Below are positions 42,514 through 52,800 of a DNA stretch of 64,000 nt, one piece after another. Within the stretch, counting starts at the first letter, position 1; each line of letters opens with the position of its first letter. Origin of the DNA: Gaetbulibacter_A sp043876815 (lineage in GTDB: Bacteria; Bacteroidota; Bacteroidia; Flavobacteriales; Flavobacteriaceae). The stretch is from NCBI RefSeq assembly GCF_043876815.1, contig NZ_JBAWKA010000001.1:434001-498000 (forward strand). Reading direction: 5' to 3'. A program made the translations under genes and the position numbers. Under the pieces are notes generated by a model that saw only the letters and a program-made list of their open reading frames with translations, ran no database searches and was not told the DNA's origin.

Positions 42514-43578
42514 ATGAAGAAAAATTTATTTCGCGTTATTGGTGTGATGTCAGGTACCTCCTTGGATGGTATCGACCTGGTTCTGGTTGAGTTTGAATAT
42601 CAGGGAGTCTGGCGTTATAATATAAAGCACTCAGAAACAGTAAAATATCCGGATACTTGGTATCAGATTTTGAAAGATCTGGTGAAATTTTCAGACGATC
42701 AATTACAAGTCATCGATACTGATTACACTACTTTTCTGACTGAAGTTATACAAGGGTTTATCAATAAATTTCAGATCAAAGATTTTGATGCTATATGTTC
42801 TCATGGTCATACGGCAAAACATGAACCTGACAAAGGCTACACCTATCAAATAGGGAACCTACCAATATTGGCAAAGAAATTGGGGCAGGCTGTGGTGTGC
42901 GATTTTCGAGTTCAAGATGTTGCCCTTGGTGGACAAGGTGCGCCTCTCGTGCCAATAGGTGATAAGTTATTATTTTCTGATTTTGATTTTTGTTTGAATC
43001 TTGGAGGCTTTGCAAATGTGTCGTTTTCCCGAGATGGAGAACGGGTGGCTTATGATATTTGTCCGGTGAATATTGTATTGAATCATTATGCGAAACAATT
43101 GGGGTTCGACTATGATGACGGAGGAAGTATAGCTTCAAATGCTTCTTTAGATGAACCACTTTTACGCGCTTTGAATGGATTAAATTTCTATAAACAAACC
43201 TTTCCAAAATCACTAGGGATCGAGTGGGTTCATTCGGAAATTTTTCCATTGATTAACGAGAAAGATATCTCTACTGAAGTTGTTTTAAGAACCTTAACAG
43301 AACATATTTCAGATCAGATCGGTTTGGCAATCAAGATGAAACCGGAAGCTTCTGTACTTATCACAGGAGGTGGGGCATATAATACGTTTCTCATCCAACG
43401 GATAAAAGAAAAAACTTTGAATCGTTTACACATTCCGGACAGGACGCTTATAGAATTCAAAGAAGCCATTATTTTTGGGTTTTTAGGGGTTTTAAAATTG
43501 CGCAACGAAGTAAATTGCTTAAAAAGTGTTACTGGCGCATCTAAAAATCATAGTTCCGGAAAAATATTTACACCATAA
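42514..43578 (+). CDS. anmK: Anhydro-N-acetylmuramic acid kinase
   Basis: Phosphorylates 1,6-anhydro-MurNAc during peptidoglycan recycling, cytoplasmic, 354 aa. IGVMSGTSLDGIDLVLVEF is the ATP-binding signature, SHGHTAKHEPDKGYTYQIGN and GQGAPLVPIGDKLLFSDFDFCLNLGGFANVSF follow, and VLITGGGAYNTFLIQRIKE closes the actin-like fold. It is divergent from acyl-CoA dehydrogenase across 95 bp. Confidence 0.95.
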   Translation: MKKNLFRVIGVMSGTSLDGIDLVLVEFEYQGVWRYNIKHSETVKYPDTWYQILKDLVKFSDDQLQVIDTDYTTFLTEVIQGFINKFQIKDFDAICSHGHTAKHEPDKGYTYQIGNLPILAKKLGQAVVCDFRVQDVALGGQGAPLVPIGDKLLFSDFDFCLNLGGFANVSFSRDGERVAYDICPVNIVLNHYAKQLGFDYDDGGSIASNASLDEPLLRALNGLNFYKQTFPKSLGIEWVHSEIFPLINEKDISTEVVLRTLTEHISDQIGLAIKMKPEASVLITGGGAYNTFLIQRIKEKTLNRLHIPDRTLIEFKEAIIFGFLGVLKLRNEVNCLKSVTGASKNHSSGKIFTP

Positions 43579-43615
43579 AAAGGCTAAATTTAAGGGCTAA
43601 GCTTTTTTAGTTTTT

Positions 43616-43623
43616 TATATTTG
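43616..43623 (+). promoter_or_regulatory. Flavobacterial -7 element for the Glu-type dehydrogenase operon
   Basis: TATATTTG, exact TAnnTTTG match, about 106 nt upstream of the ATG at 43730. No clear -33. Confidence 0.5.
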
Positions 43624-43729
43624 TTGAAACAATAATTGCAAAACTTTTCTAATGAATCAATTGTAACTACTCCAATTTCAAACTCCGGAAAACACAACAC
43701 TTGAGATTCGAAATCCTAATTAATTAGAA

Positions 43730-44956
43730 ATGAAAGAATTATTAAAAAAATACGAAAATAAAGCCCCTGAAATAGTGTTTAATTGGAGAGATTCCGAAAC
43801 CGATGCTGAAGGTTGGGTGGTTATTAATTCCCTTAGAGGAGGTGCTGCAGGTGGCGGAACGCGAATGCGGAAAGGACTGGATATGAATGAAGTCCTCTCT
43901 CTGGCAAAAACCATGGAAATTAAATTTACGGTATCAGGTCCGGCCATAGGCGGTGCTAAATCGGGTATTAATTTCGACCCTAACGATCCGCGAAAAAAAG
44001 GTGTTTTAGAGCGCTGGTATAAAGTGGTGTCGCCCCTGTTGAAAAGTTATTATGGCACTGGTGGCGATTTAAATGTTGATGAAATCCATGAGGTGATTCC
44101 GATCACAGAAGAGAGTGGTGTGTGGCATCCGCAAGAAGGTGTTTTTAATGGGCATTTTAAACCTACTGAAGCAGATAAAATAAATAGAATTGGGCAGTTA
44201 CGTCAAGGTGTTATTAAAGTGATCGAAAATCCGATCTACTCACCTGATGTATCTCGGAAATATACGGTAGCTGATATGATCACCGGATTTGGTGTGGCTG
44301 AAGCTGTTAAACATTTTTACGATATTTATGGTGGAAATGTAAAAAGAAAGCGCGCGGTAATCCAGGGATTTGGCAATGTAGGCGCTGCTGCTGCCTATTA
44401 TTTGTCCCAAATGGGAGCCAAAATTGTCGGGATCATAGATATTGGAGGAGGCTTAATTAATGAGGAAGGTTTTTCGTTTGAAGAAATTAAAACCTTATTT
44501 TTAGCTAAAAATGGGAATACCTTAAAAGCTATGAATTTAATCCCTTTTGAGGAGATTAATGAAAAAATATGGAGATTACAAACCGAAATATTTGCGCCGT
44601 GTGCAGCTTCAAGGTTGATTACCAGAGATCAGATAGATGAGATGATAGGAAGCGGATTAGAAGTTATTTCTTGTGGTGCTAATGTGCCTTTCGCTGATAG
44701 AGAAATTTTCTTTGGGCCCATCATGGAGCAAATAGATTCACGGGTAAGTTTAATACCCGATTTCATTTCTAATTGCGGTATGGCGCGGGTTTTTGCGTAT
44801 TTTATGGAGCGTCGTGTACAAATGACAGATGAGGCTATTTTTAATGATACATCCGATCGTATTAAAGAAGCGATCGAAAGAATACATAATAAAAACAATT
44901 CAAAAACAGGGATAAGCGCCACTGCTTTTGAAATTGCATTAAACCAACTTATTTAA
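43730..44956 (+). CDS. Glu/Leu/Phe/Val family dehydrogenase
   Basis: NAD(P)-dependent amino-acid dehydrogenase interconverting an amino acid and its 2-oxo acid. 408 aa. GGAAGGGTRMRKG is the substrate-binding loop, GPAIGGAKSGINFDPNDP carries the catalytic Lys, GTGGDLNVDE is in the dimer domain, and AVIQGFGNVGAAAAYYLSQMGAKIVGIIDIGG is the Rossmann motif. Glutamate versus branched-chain preference cannot be read with confidence. The NhaD gene starts 10 nt after the stop, so the two are co-transcribed. Confidence 0.93.
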   Translation: MKELLKKYENKAPEIVFNWRDSETDAEGWVVINSLRGGAAGGGTRMRKGLDMNEVLSLAKTMEIKFTVSGPAIGGAKSGINFDPNDPRKKGVLERWYKVVSPLLKSYYGTGGDLNVDEIHEVIPITEESGVWHPQEGVFNGHFKPTEADKINRIGQLRQGVIKVIENPIYSPDVSRKYTVADMITGFGVAEAVKHFYDIYGGNVKRKRAVIQGFGNVGAAAAYYLSQMGAKIVGIIDIGGGLINEEGFSFEEIKTLFLAKNGNTLKAMNLIPFEEINEKIWRLQTEIFAPCAASRLITRDQIDEMIGSGLEVISCGANVPFADREIFFGPIMEQIDSRVSLIPDFISNCGMARVFAYFMERRVQMTDEAIFNDTSDRIKEAIERIHNKNNSKTGISATAFEIALNQLI

Positions 44957-44966
44957 TATTTACAAC

Positions 44967-46370
44967 ATGGAAGCTTTACTTATTTTAATATTTGCCTTGG
45001 GTTATTTAGCTATAACGCTTGAACACAGTTTAAAAATAGACAAACTAATTCCAGCTCTGGTGATGATGGCCGTTATGTGGGCCCTTATCTCGCTGGGAAT
45101 CGATGCTTTTCCAAATTGGTTCGATTCAGCGCAGCATAACCTCATGGAAGGTTTTGGTCTGTTGGATCACAGCCGTAAGATGGAACTTATGGAGGAAACC
45201 TTATTGCATCATCTTGGTAAAACTTCTGAAATTTTAGTGTTCCTTTTGGGTGCTATGACCATTGTTGAGATTATTGATTATTTTGATGGTTTTTCTACCA
45301 TTAAGGATTTTGTTCGTACCAAGAGCAAACGAAAAATACTTTGGATATTTTCAATTCTGGCATTTTTCCTATCTGCAATCATTGATAATCTAACAGCGAC
45401 TATTGTTCTGATCTCTATTCTTCAAAAAATCGTTAAAGACCGTGATGTGCGTATTTGGTATGCTGGCCTGATCATTATAGCGGCCAACGCCGGGGGTGCT
45501 TGGTCTCCAATTGGTGACGTTACCACCACAATGTTATGGATTGGTAAAAAAGTATCGACCGGGCATTTGTTTGGATACTTGTTCGTGCCATCTTTGTTAT
45601 GTATGGTGGTACCGAGTTTTATTGCATCCTTCTTACCCGTTTTCAGGGGGGAACTGGAAATAGAAGAGACTGAAGAAAAGAAAAAGTCGAAATTCAGCAG
45701 TACCATGTTGTATTTAGGTTTAGGAGCCATCGTTTTTGTTCCTATCTTTAAAGTTGTTACCCATCTGCCACCTTATGTAGGGATGATGCTCTCTTTGGGG
45801 GTTGTTGCTATATTTGCAGAAATATACAGTAATACAAAATTCAGTATGACAGAGTTTTATGCTGACGAAAGTGATGCTCACGCCAGTCACAGTCCCGTGC
45901 ACCATTCACTGTCTAAAATCGAACTTCCTAGTATCTTATTTTTCTTAGGTATTTTAATGGCGGTTGCAGCATTAGAATCCCTTGGGATCCTGTTTAATTT
46001 TGCCGGTTCTTTAGAAGAATATATGCCAATGTTAGGAACAGAAATGCACTACGCAGATGGTTCCCGTGGCGTTTCCGACCTGGTTATTTTATTATTAGGG
46101 GTAGGTTCTGCTATTATTGATAATGTACCTTTGGTTGCTGCGAGTTTAGGAATGTTCCATGAACCTATGGATAATGAGTTATGGCATTTTATAGCCTATT
46201 CCGCGGGTACAGGTGGTAGTATGCTTATCATCGGTTCAGCTGCAGGAGTCGTAGCCATGGGTATGGAAAAAATAAATTTCTTCTGGTATTTGAAGAAAAT
46301 CTCATGGTTGGCCCTCATAGGATTCCTGGTAGGTGCCGCAGCCTTTATGGTAACAAGAACTCTTTTTTAA
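44967..46370 (+). CDS. nhaD: NhaD-type Na+/H+ antiporter
   Basis: 467-aa inner-membrane antiporter of the ion-transporter superfamily with about twelve helices. NhaD features: HHLGKTSEILVFLLGAMTIVEIIDYFDGF, SAIIDNLTATIVLISIL with the essential Asp-Asn, NAGGAWSPIGDVTTTMLWI, and a second IIDNVPLVAASLGM hairpin, which form the inverted-repeat ion site. It exports Na+ or Li+ in exchange for protons, which suits a marine habitat. Co-transcribed with the dehydrogenase upstream. Confidence 0.95.
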   Translation: MEALLILIFALGYLAITLEHSLKIDKLIPALVMMAVMWALISLGIDAFPNWFDSAQHNLMEGFGLLDHSRKMELMEETLLHHLGKTSEILVFLLGAMTIVEIIDYFDGFSTIKDFVRTKSKRKILWIFSILAFFLSAIIDNLTATIVLISILQKIVKDRDVRIWYAGLIIIAANAGGAWSPIGDVTTTMLWIGKKVSTGHLFGYLFVPSLLCMVVPSFIASFLPVFRGELEIEETEEKKKSKFSSTMLYLGLGAIVFVPIFKVVTHLPPYVGMMLSLGVVAIFAEIYSNTKFSMTEFYADESDAHASHSPVHHSLSKIELPSILFFLGILMAVAALESLGILFNFAGSLEEYMPMLGTEMHYADGSRGVSDLVILLLGVGSAIIDNVPLVAASLGMFHEPMDNELWHFIAYSAGTGGSMLIIGSAAGVVAMGMEKINFFWYLKKISWLALIGFLVGAAAFMVTRTLF

Positions 46371-46422
46371 TATACTTTAATTTGAAAAGCAACGTTATAC
46401 ACTTGCAATAAACGACCTATAT

Positions 46423-47124
46423 ATGCTATATACATTAATACAAACCCCAACAAATGCAGCTCAGGCTATGGCTAATGACGAGTCTGTAGAGAAATCACTA
46501 TCTATTATTGAACTTATTACCAGTGGCGGCTTAGCCGGACAATTGATCATTGCGATACTTTTCGTTTTACTCATCATTGCCTGTTATATTTATTTTGAAC
46601 GTTTGTTCGCTATAAAGGCAGCTTCCAAAGTTGATTCGAATTTTATGAATCAAATAAAAGATCATGTCAGCAATGGAAAAATTGAAGCTGCCCAATTATT
46701 ATGTGTTCAATTGAACACCCCGGTATCCCGATTAATAGGAAAGGGCATTACCAGAATTGGAAAGCCTTTGGCGGATATTAATACCGCTATTGAAAATGCC
46801 GGACGACTTGAAATTTACGGTTTAGAAAAAAACATCAGTATTCTGGCAACTATTTCCGGAGCCGCTCCAATGATCGGATTCCTTGGAACTGTAGTTGGAA
46901 TGATCCTTGCAATTTTTGAATTGGCAAACTCTGGAGGTACGATCCAAATGGATGTGCTTGCCGGCGGTTTGTATACTGCGATGACCACGACGGTTGGAGG
47001 ATTGATTGTTGGTATCGTAGCCTATATTGCTTACAACCATTTGGTCGTTAGAACCGATAAAGTAGTTTATCAAATGGAAGCCAACTCACTGGAGTTTTTA
47101 GATCATTTAAACGAGCCTACTTAA
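46423..47124 (+). CDS. exbB: ExbB/TolQ/MotA-family proton channel
   Basis: 233 aa with three membrane helices (about 35-55, 140-165, 180-205). The last two contain ISGAAPMIGFLGTVVGMILAIFELA and GLYTAMTTTVGGLIVGIVAYIAYNHL, the ExbB/TolQ signature. It forms the proton channel of the complex that energises TonB-dependent receptors such as the two SusC proteins of this window. Followed by ExbD 1 nt later and a TonB-like protein. Confidence 0.93.
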   Translation: MLYTLIQTPTNAAQAMANDESVEKSLSIIELITSGGLAGQLIIAILFVLLIIACYIYFERLFAIKAASKVDSNFMNQIKDHVSNGKIEAAQLLCVQLNTPVSRLIGKGITRIGKPLADINTAIENAGRLEIYGLEKNISILATISGAAPMIGFLGTVVGMILAIFELANSGGTIQMDVLAGGLYTAMTTTVGGLIVGIVAYIAYNHLVVRTDKVVYQMEANSLEFLDHLNEPT

Positions 47125-47125
47125 T

Positions 47126-47518
47126 ATGAATTTCAGAGGAAGAAATAAAGTAACACCCGAATTCAATATGTCGTCCATGACGGATATTGTGTTCTTATTA
47201 CTGATCTTTTTTATGATTGCCTCCACACTGGTTACCACCAATGCTATTGATATTGTGTTGCCAAAGGCCAGCGGAAAAACCGAGAATAAAAAATCGGTTT
47301 CGGTGAGTATAAAAAAAGATTTAACCTATTATATCGACCAAAAACGCGTTGGAGAAAGTGTTTTAGAAAATGAATTGATGGCTGCGGTATCCGACCAGGC
47401 AAAGCCTACCATTATCCTCAGGGCTGAAAAATCAGTGCCTGTAGAAAATGTGGTTAAGGTCATGGATATTGCCAATCGAAATAAAGTGAAAGTTATCTTA
47501 GCCGTGCGGCCAAATTAA
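47126..47518 (+). CDS. exbD: ExbD/TolR-family biopolymer transport protein
   Basis: 130 aa: short cytoplasmic N-terminus (RGRNKVTPEFNMSSMTDIVFLLLIFFMIAS, with the conserved membrane Asp) and a periplasmic ExbD domain (ILRAEKSVPVENVVKVMDIANRNKVKVILAV). Pairs with ExbB. Its stop codon overlaps the next start by 1 nt (TAATG). Confidence 0.95.
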   Translation: MNFRGRNKVTPEFNMSSMTDIVFLLLIFFMIASTLVTTNAIDIVLPKASGKTENKKSVSVSIKKDLTYYIDQKRVGESVLENELMAAVSDQAKPTIILRAEKSVPVENVVKVMDIANRNKVKVILAVRPN

Positions 47519-48363
47519 TGAGCTATTTCAACACCAAATATCAAAGAGATTCAGCGAAGCTCACAACGCTAATCGCCATTATTCTTTTACTACTATTATT
47601 CGTAGTAGGAACACCTTATATGGATCCGCCTGAAGAATATGGTGTGGCTGTAAATTTTGGTAATAGTAATTTTGGTCAAGGTGATATACAGCCTGAAAAA
47701 CCTGTGAAATCAGAACCAAAACGTGTTGAAACACCACCTCAAACAGAACAAACAGCAGCAGAGCCTACAAAAACCGCGGAAGCTAAAGAAGAGGTTTTAA
47801 CGGCTGATAACGTCGAGGAGATTGCTATAAAAAAGCAAAAGGAGGCTGAAGCCAAAGCAAAAGTAATAGCAGACGCAAAGGCAAAAGCGGAGGCGGAAGG
47901 TATAGCGAAAGAAAAGCGTGAACAGGAAGAAAAAAAGAAAAAACTGGATGCTTTGATCGGCGGGGTTAGCAGCTCTGAAGGTGCAACAGGAAGTGAAGGC
48001 GATGATAATGTTTCCGGTGATAAAGGACAACTCAATGGTGATCCCTATGCCCCAAGTTATTTTGGTGGGGAAGGTACCGGAAGTGGCGGTGTAGGTTATG
48101 GTCTTAATGGCCGTGGTCGTGCCACCTATTCAACCTTGAAACAAGATTGTAATGAATCAGGTTTGGTTATTGTGAAAATCACAGTGAATCAGGCAGGTAA
48201 TGTAGTTGAAGCTATACCCGGCGTTAAAGGCACAACGAATACGGACCCCTGTTTACTAGAGCCTGCAAAAAAAATAGCCTTATCGCATAAATGGCCTGCG
48301 GATTCTAATGCGCCGGTAAAACAAATTGGGTTTGTTAAGGTAAACTTCAAATTGGGGCAATAG
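47518..48363 (+). CDS. tonB: TonB-like energy transducer
   Basis: 281 aa. One N-terminal membrane helix (about 20-37, LIAIILLLLLFVVGTPY), a Pro/Glu/Lys-rich and then Ala/Lys/Glu-rich periplasmic spacer (about 60-145) that is likely coiled coil, a Gly/Ser-rich stretch (about 148-200), and a C-terminal TonB-like fold (about 205-281, SGLVIVKITVNQAGNVVEAIPG with two Cys). It links the ExbB/D motor to outer-membrane receptors. TolA is a possible alternative, given the long helical spacer. Confidence 0.85.
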   Translation: MSYFNTKYQRDSAKLTTLIAIILLLLLFVVGTPYMDPPEEYGVAVNFGNSNFGQGDIQPEKPVKSEPKRVETPPQTEQTAAEPTKTAEAKEEVLTADNVEEIAIKKQKEAEAKAKVIADAKAKAEAEGIAKEKREQEEKKKKLDALIGGVSSSEGATGSEGDDNVSGDKGQLNGDPYAPSYFGGEGTGSGGVGYGLNGRGRATYSTLKQDCNESGLVIVKITVNQAGNVVEAIPGVKGTTNTDPCLLEPAKKIALSHKWPADSNAPVKQIGFVKVNFKLGQ

Positions 48364-48366
48364 AAC

Positions 48367-49584
48367 ATGACCTATCAGGAAACGCTAACCTGGATGTTTT
48401 CTCAGTTACCCATGTACCAACATCAGGGTAAAGTAGCTTATAAAGCAGATCTATCCAATACTACAGCACTTGCAAATCATCTGGGTCACCCGGAAAATAA
48501 ATTTAAATCCGTTCACGTGGCGGGCACCAATGGTAAGGGGTCTACAAGCCACATGATAGCATCTGTACTTCAAGAAGCGGGTTATAAAGTTGGTTTGTAC
48601 ACGTCGCCTCATTTAAAGGATTTCAGGGAGCGTATCAAGGTAAATGGCGATTCGGTTGATGAGGATTTCGTTGTACAGTTTATTGAAGAAAACAGATCTT
48701 TTTTTGAATCACATACCTTATCATTTTTTGAAATGACTGTAGGTATGGCATTTCAATATTTTTCAGAGAAAAATGTTGATATTGCTGTTATTGAGGTTGG
48801 CATGGGCGGACGACTTGATTCTACGAATATTATTACACCTGAAGTTTCGGTGATTACCAATATTGGGTTTGATCACATGCAGTTTCTGGGTGATACTCTT
48901 GAAAAAATAGCTCAAGAAAAGGGTGGCATTATAAAACCGGGCATTCCTGTAGTTATTGGGGAGACCCAAAGCGAGACAACCCCTACGTTTAAAGCCCTTG
49001 CGGAAAAAAATAATGCAGATATAATTTTCGCCGATCAAAAGCCAAAGACTAGCTATGTCTCAGATTTGAAGGGGAGTTATCAGATAAAGAATATAAATAC
49101 AGCTGTTCAGACCTTGTATTTACTTAGGCAAAAAGATTATACAATTTCGGATAAGGCTCTGGAGTATGGTTTGTCTCATGTGGTCAAGAATACCGGTTTG
49201 CTAGGGCGTTGGCAGGTTATTTTAAAGAAGCCTTTAGTTATTTGTGATACGGCGCATAATGAGTCTGGTTTAACCTATGTGATGAAGCAATTACAAACTT
49301 TGGAATTTGAAAACCTGCATATCGTACTTGGTGCGGTAAAAGATAAAGACCTCAATTCCATAATAAACTTATTTCCTAGGGAGGCGCAGTATTATTTTTG
49401 CAAGCCTGATATTCCAAGAGGATTAAATGCTGAGGTATTAAAGAATAAATTCTTAGAAAAAGGTTTTCACGGAAGTGCATTTCCTTCAGTAGGAGACGCC
49501 TATAATGAGGCTCTTAAAAAGGCTTCGGATCGTGATCTGATATTTGTAGGAGGCAGTACTTTTGTAGTGGCTGAAATAATTTAA
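48367..49584 (+). CDS. folC: Bifunctional folylpolyglutamate synthase/dihydrofolate synthase
   Basis: ATP-dependent Mur-ligase-type enzyme that adds glutamate to dihydropteroate and folates. 405 aa. P-loop VAGTNGKGSTSHMIASVL, LYTSPHLKDFRERI, VDIAVIEVGMGGRLDSTNII and VITNIGFDHMQFLGDTLEKIAQEKGGIIKPG are diagnostic. It begins 3 nt after the TonB-like gene and ends the operon; a tRNA follows. Confidence 0.95.
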   Translation: MTYQETLTWMFSQLPMYQHQGKVAYKADLSNTTALANHLGHPENKFKSVHVAGTNGKGSTSHMIASVLQEAGYKVGLYTSPHLKDFRERIKVNGDSVDEDFVVQFIEENRSFFESHTLSFFEMTVGMAFQYFSEKNVDIAVIEVGMGGRLDSTNIITPEVSVITNIGFDHMQFLGDTLEKIAQEKGGIIKPGIPVVIGETQSETTPTFKALAEKNNADIIFADQKPKTSYVSDLKGSYQIKNINTAVQTLYLLRQKDYTISDKALEYGLSHVVKNTGLLGRWQVILKKPLVICDTAHNESGLTYVMKQLQTLEFENLHIVLGAVKDKDLNSIINLFPREAQYYFCKPDIPRGLNAEVLKNKFLEKGFHGSAFPSVGDAYNEALKKASDRDLIFVGGSTFVVAEII

Positions 49585-49602
49585 AATTTTAATAAAAAAG
49601 CT

Positions 49603-49632
49603 TTTGCGGTATTAAAAACTAATTTATATTTG
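49603..49632 (+). promoter_or_regulatory. Promoter of tRNA-Val (-33 TTTG, -7 TATATTTG)
   Basis: TTTG at 49603-49606 and TATATTTG at 49625-49632 with an 18-bp spacer. It places the start of transcription a few nucleotides ahead of the tRNA, and is the clearest promoter in the window. Confidence 0.7.
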
Positions 49633-49646
49633 CAATCCAATTTAGA

Positions 49647-49721
49647 GGGCGCATAGCTCAGTTGGTTCAGAGCACTTGGTTTACACCCAAGGGGTCGGGG
49701 GTTCGAATCCCTCTGCGCCCA
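49647..49721 (+). tRNA. tRNA-Val (anticodon TAC)
   Basis: Complete 75-nt cloverleaf: acceptor arms GGGCGCA (49647-49653) and TGCGCCC (49714-49720), D-stem GCTC/GAGC, anticodon stem CTTGG/CCAAG with loop TTTACAC (anticodon TAC, reading GTA and wobble valine codons), T-arm GGGGG-TTCGAAT-CCCTC, and discriminator A at 49721. CCA is not encoded. Confidence 0.96.
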
Positions 49722-49742
49722 CGAAATCATACTTCTTAACTG

Positions 49743-49774
49743 AAAAACGTCAAGCTTTAGCTTGACGTTTTTTT
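49743..49774 (+). terminator. Rho-independent terminator after tRNA-Val
   Basis: Perfect 14-bp stem (49743-49756 with 49759-49772, two-nt loop), core CGTCAAGCT/AGCTTGACG, followed by T-tract. The A-tract on the other side makes it potentially bidirectional. Confidence 0.85.
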
Positions 49775-49888
49775 ATTTGGACTCCTTGAAAAAAGAGTTT
49801 CAAAATATATGGATATACCTTTCAGGGATCAATCTATTTTAGATTTGACTAAAAGAAATAATAACCATATTTAATTTCTTAAAAGCTA

Positions 49889-52800
49889 TTAATTTTTTGA
49901 ATGCTTATTAAACCCCTTAATAACTACAGGCCCAATTAATCCAGAAGGAATTAAAGCTTCTTCGGGCGTGAATTTATCTACCAAAACCCAGGTAGATCTT
50001 TCATCTTTGTTTAATCTATTATCCTTTGTCAATTGGTTCCTCCATACATTTACTACTTCAACCTCAATGGTGTTTTCACCATCTTTAATAGCTTTGGTAG
50101 CTTTCAATTGATAGGGATATATCCAGGTAGTTCCCAAAGGAATGCCGTTTATTTTAACAGAGGCCATAACACCAACATTTCCAAGGTCAATAAAAAGATC
50201 CTCTTGGTTTTGATCTTTTTCAAAATTGAATGATGATTTATAAACAGCTGTACCCGAATAGTATTTTATATTTTCGTCTTCATTCGTGGTCCAATCACTA
50301 AGTTCGTGAAAAATAACACTCTCTTTTGGCCCCAAGGATTTATTTAAGAATTCTACTGACCATGTATTTTTAAGTTCTTGAACTACAGTGGTTTCAGGAA
50401 AGTTTTGTGTATAATTTGCCTCCTGATTCAATTCTGCATTTGAAAATACAATAAACCAACTCTGAAGTTGTTCGAATTTTATAGGAACTTGGATTCTTCC
50501 GTTTTTCTCAGAGAATTCATTTAGCTTACGAATTTCTCCAGTCATGGGATCCCATAATTGAGGCTTCAGTCCTTGAACTCTAAACGAGGGGTTGATACTT
50601 ACCTCCTCGTCACTTTGATTCGTCAGGAAGTATATTTCCATTTCCGGAAGGCTCCGGTGTGTCCATAAAACGGATTTACTATCTTTAATTTCTACATCTT
50701 TTTGGATGTTCAGTTTCGACAAGGTTTTCTCAAGGTCTTGATTTTTTACAATAGTCCCATTTCCATAATTTATAAATTTACTTGAATTCATTCCCCACAT
50801 CTTACTAGCTAATTGCTTTACCAAACTATCACTTTCAGGATAATTTTGTAAGCTAGGAGATTTAACCGGAGGGTCACCAAATATTTTGCCGCCTTGTTTC
50901 ACTAAGCTTTCCAATTTTGAAAGTAGTTCAGGCCTCATGGTATTCAAAGGGGGCAAAACCATAAGACCATATGACATCCCGTTAGGTAAAACAAATCGCC
51001 CATTTTCAACCTGTAAATTATTCAAAATAACTTCGGCATTGATATAATCGAAGTCATAACCATCAGGTAACTCAGGGTCTCTTACGCCAGTCATTAGAGG
51101 AGCGTCTTCACCAATAAAATAACAGACATCAGCTACGTAATTTCCTTGTTGTAAAAGGTGTTGGCAGCGTCGTAGATAATCGAAATAGGCTTTTCCTTTT
51201 TTAAACCAAGTATTATGTCGATTAAATTCTGAACTAAACCACGCATTGACACCGGGAACTCTTTTATCATCAGGTTGATGAATATATAGGTGTAATACAA
51301 AATGATTAATACCTTCTGTATACGACCAATCACCCCTTTTTTTGAGCATTGCAGGATGTCTGACATATGATCTGTTTGCTGCTGTAAAAGCTTCTGCAGA
51401 AACCATGTTTTTACCGTAAATGTGTGCCGCTGAAGATGCTGCTTTGCATTCAATGTCACCCAATGTTCCTTCATTCCAGAATTCACCACTCACCAAATCT
51501 GATTGTCCACCGTACATTAAAAATTCTGATGGGAATCCCCAATGACCATAATTTTCTAGCCAAAGTTTAAGATTATCTTCATTACTAGCCTCCTTGAGAC
51601 CACCTACGTATTCATAGGCAACAGCATCAGCAATCGACCTGCGAAGATCCCAGAGAAATCGATTGGATTCTTCCACACTACCCACAACCCTACCGGAAAA
51701 CACGGGTAAATATTTCGTAGGGTCATAACCAAATTGAGATTTAAATTTTTTAGCGTAATTATCCGTCCAGTTTTGGGAACCCATTTCATAACTATCTGCT
51801 ATAACATATTTAAAGGCGCTCTTACTTGAATCAGGAATCCGCTCTAATAAAGCTCCAATGAATTGGTTATAGTGGAATTTAACAAATTCTTTATTTGCTT
51901 TGTCAACCTCATAACCCTTTCCTTGCGGGGCAGCAGGCGCGTTCATGGTGCCTGTTGGCGTCATCCCAAAACGCAGTATGGTCCATTGACCCTCAGGAGC
52001 ATTCCAACGAAGGGTGTCTGAATTATCCATACTATCGCTTAAATCTAAAACGTTATTGGTGTCTATTTTGTAATTTTCATTTTTAAGAGATTCTTGTTTT
52101 TCCCAGGAATAGGTATCCCATGAAGGAAATGGAGTAGGGTGCATTTTCCCTAAACTTTTCTGCGCATAGAACGCAAGCCCAGACCCCTCAGAAATTTGGA
52201 TTTCTGCAATATCCCAGAACGATTTTTTAGATTTTTCATCGGCCTGAAGGTTATAAAAATCTGAACTTAATTTAAATTCTAACCTAAAATGATTGGCGTT
52301 TGTTTCAGGCAAATCTATTAGTATTGGTGCATATTTATCAGGACCCACATTAGGATCCAGTTTACTTCGGTTAATTGAAAATGATTTTAAAAATTTAAAG
52401 ATGCTATCTTTTTTTGCAAAAACGCTGCATTCTACCTCAAAGGGTTTTTTACCTGGAATAATTTTCAAACTTTGAGCATTTATATTTTTATCAGAAATAA
52501 AATCGATCTGATAATTTTGATTACCTGTAAAAAATGAAGCTAAAGTTGTTGTGTCTCGATCTATGATATTATTTACGCTTTTGATACTTGGTTTGGTTGA
52601 AACGACAGTGTTGTCTGAACTTAAGAAGTTTTTTTCAGATGAAATCGATGGGAATGCTAACACGTAAGTATCCTGAAAATTTTTAGTTGGCTTTTCGAGT
52701 TTAATATTGATATTTTCTCCGCCACTTACCTGGGTCTCAGAATAGGTTAAATAGCGCATGGCCATTTCCGGTTTTATCCATGGCCCTCCGGATTGACTCC

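Noticed and set aside
47739..48035. Long antisense ORFs opposite the TonB-like gene and other genes (e.g. 100 aa opposite 4477-4779).
   Set aside because: They are explained by the skewed codon composition of the sense genes (Lys/Ala/Glu repeats, coiled coil) and have no recognisable domain or start context.
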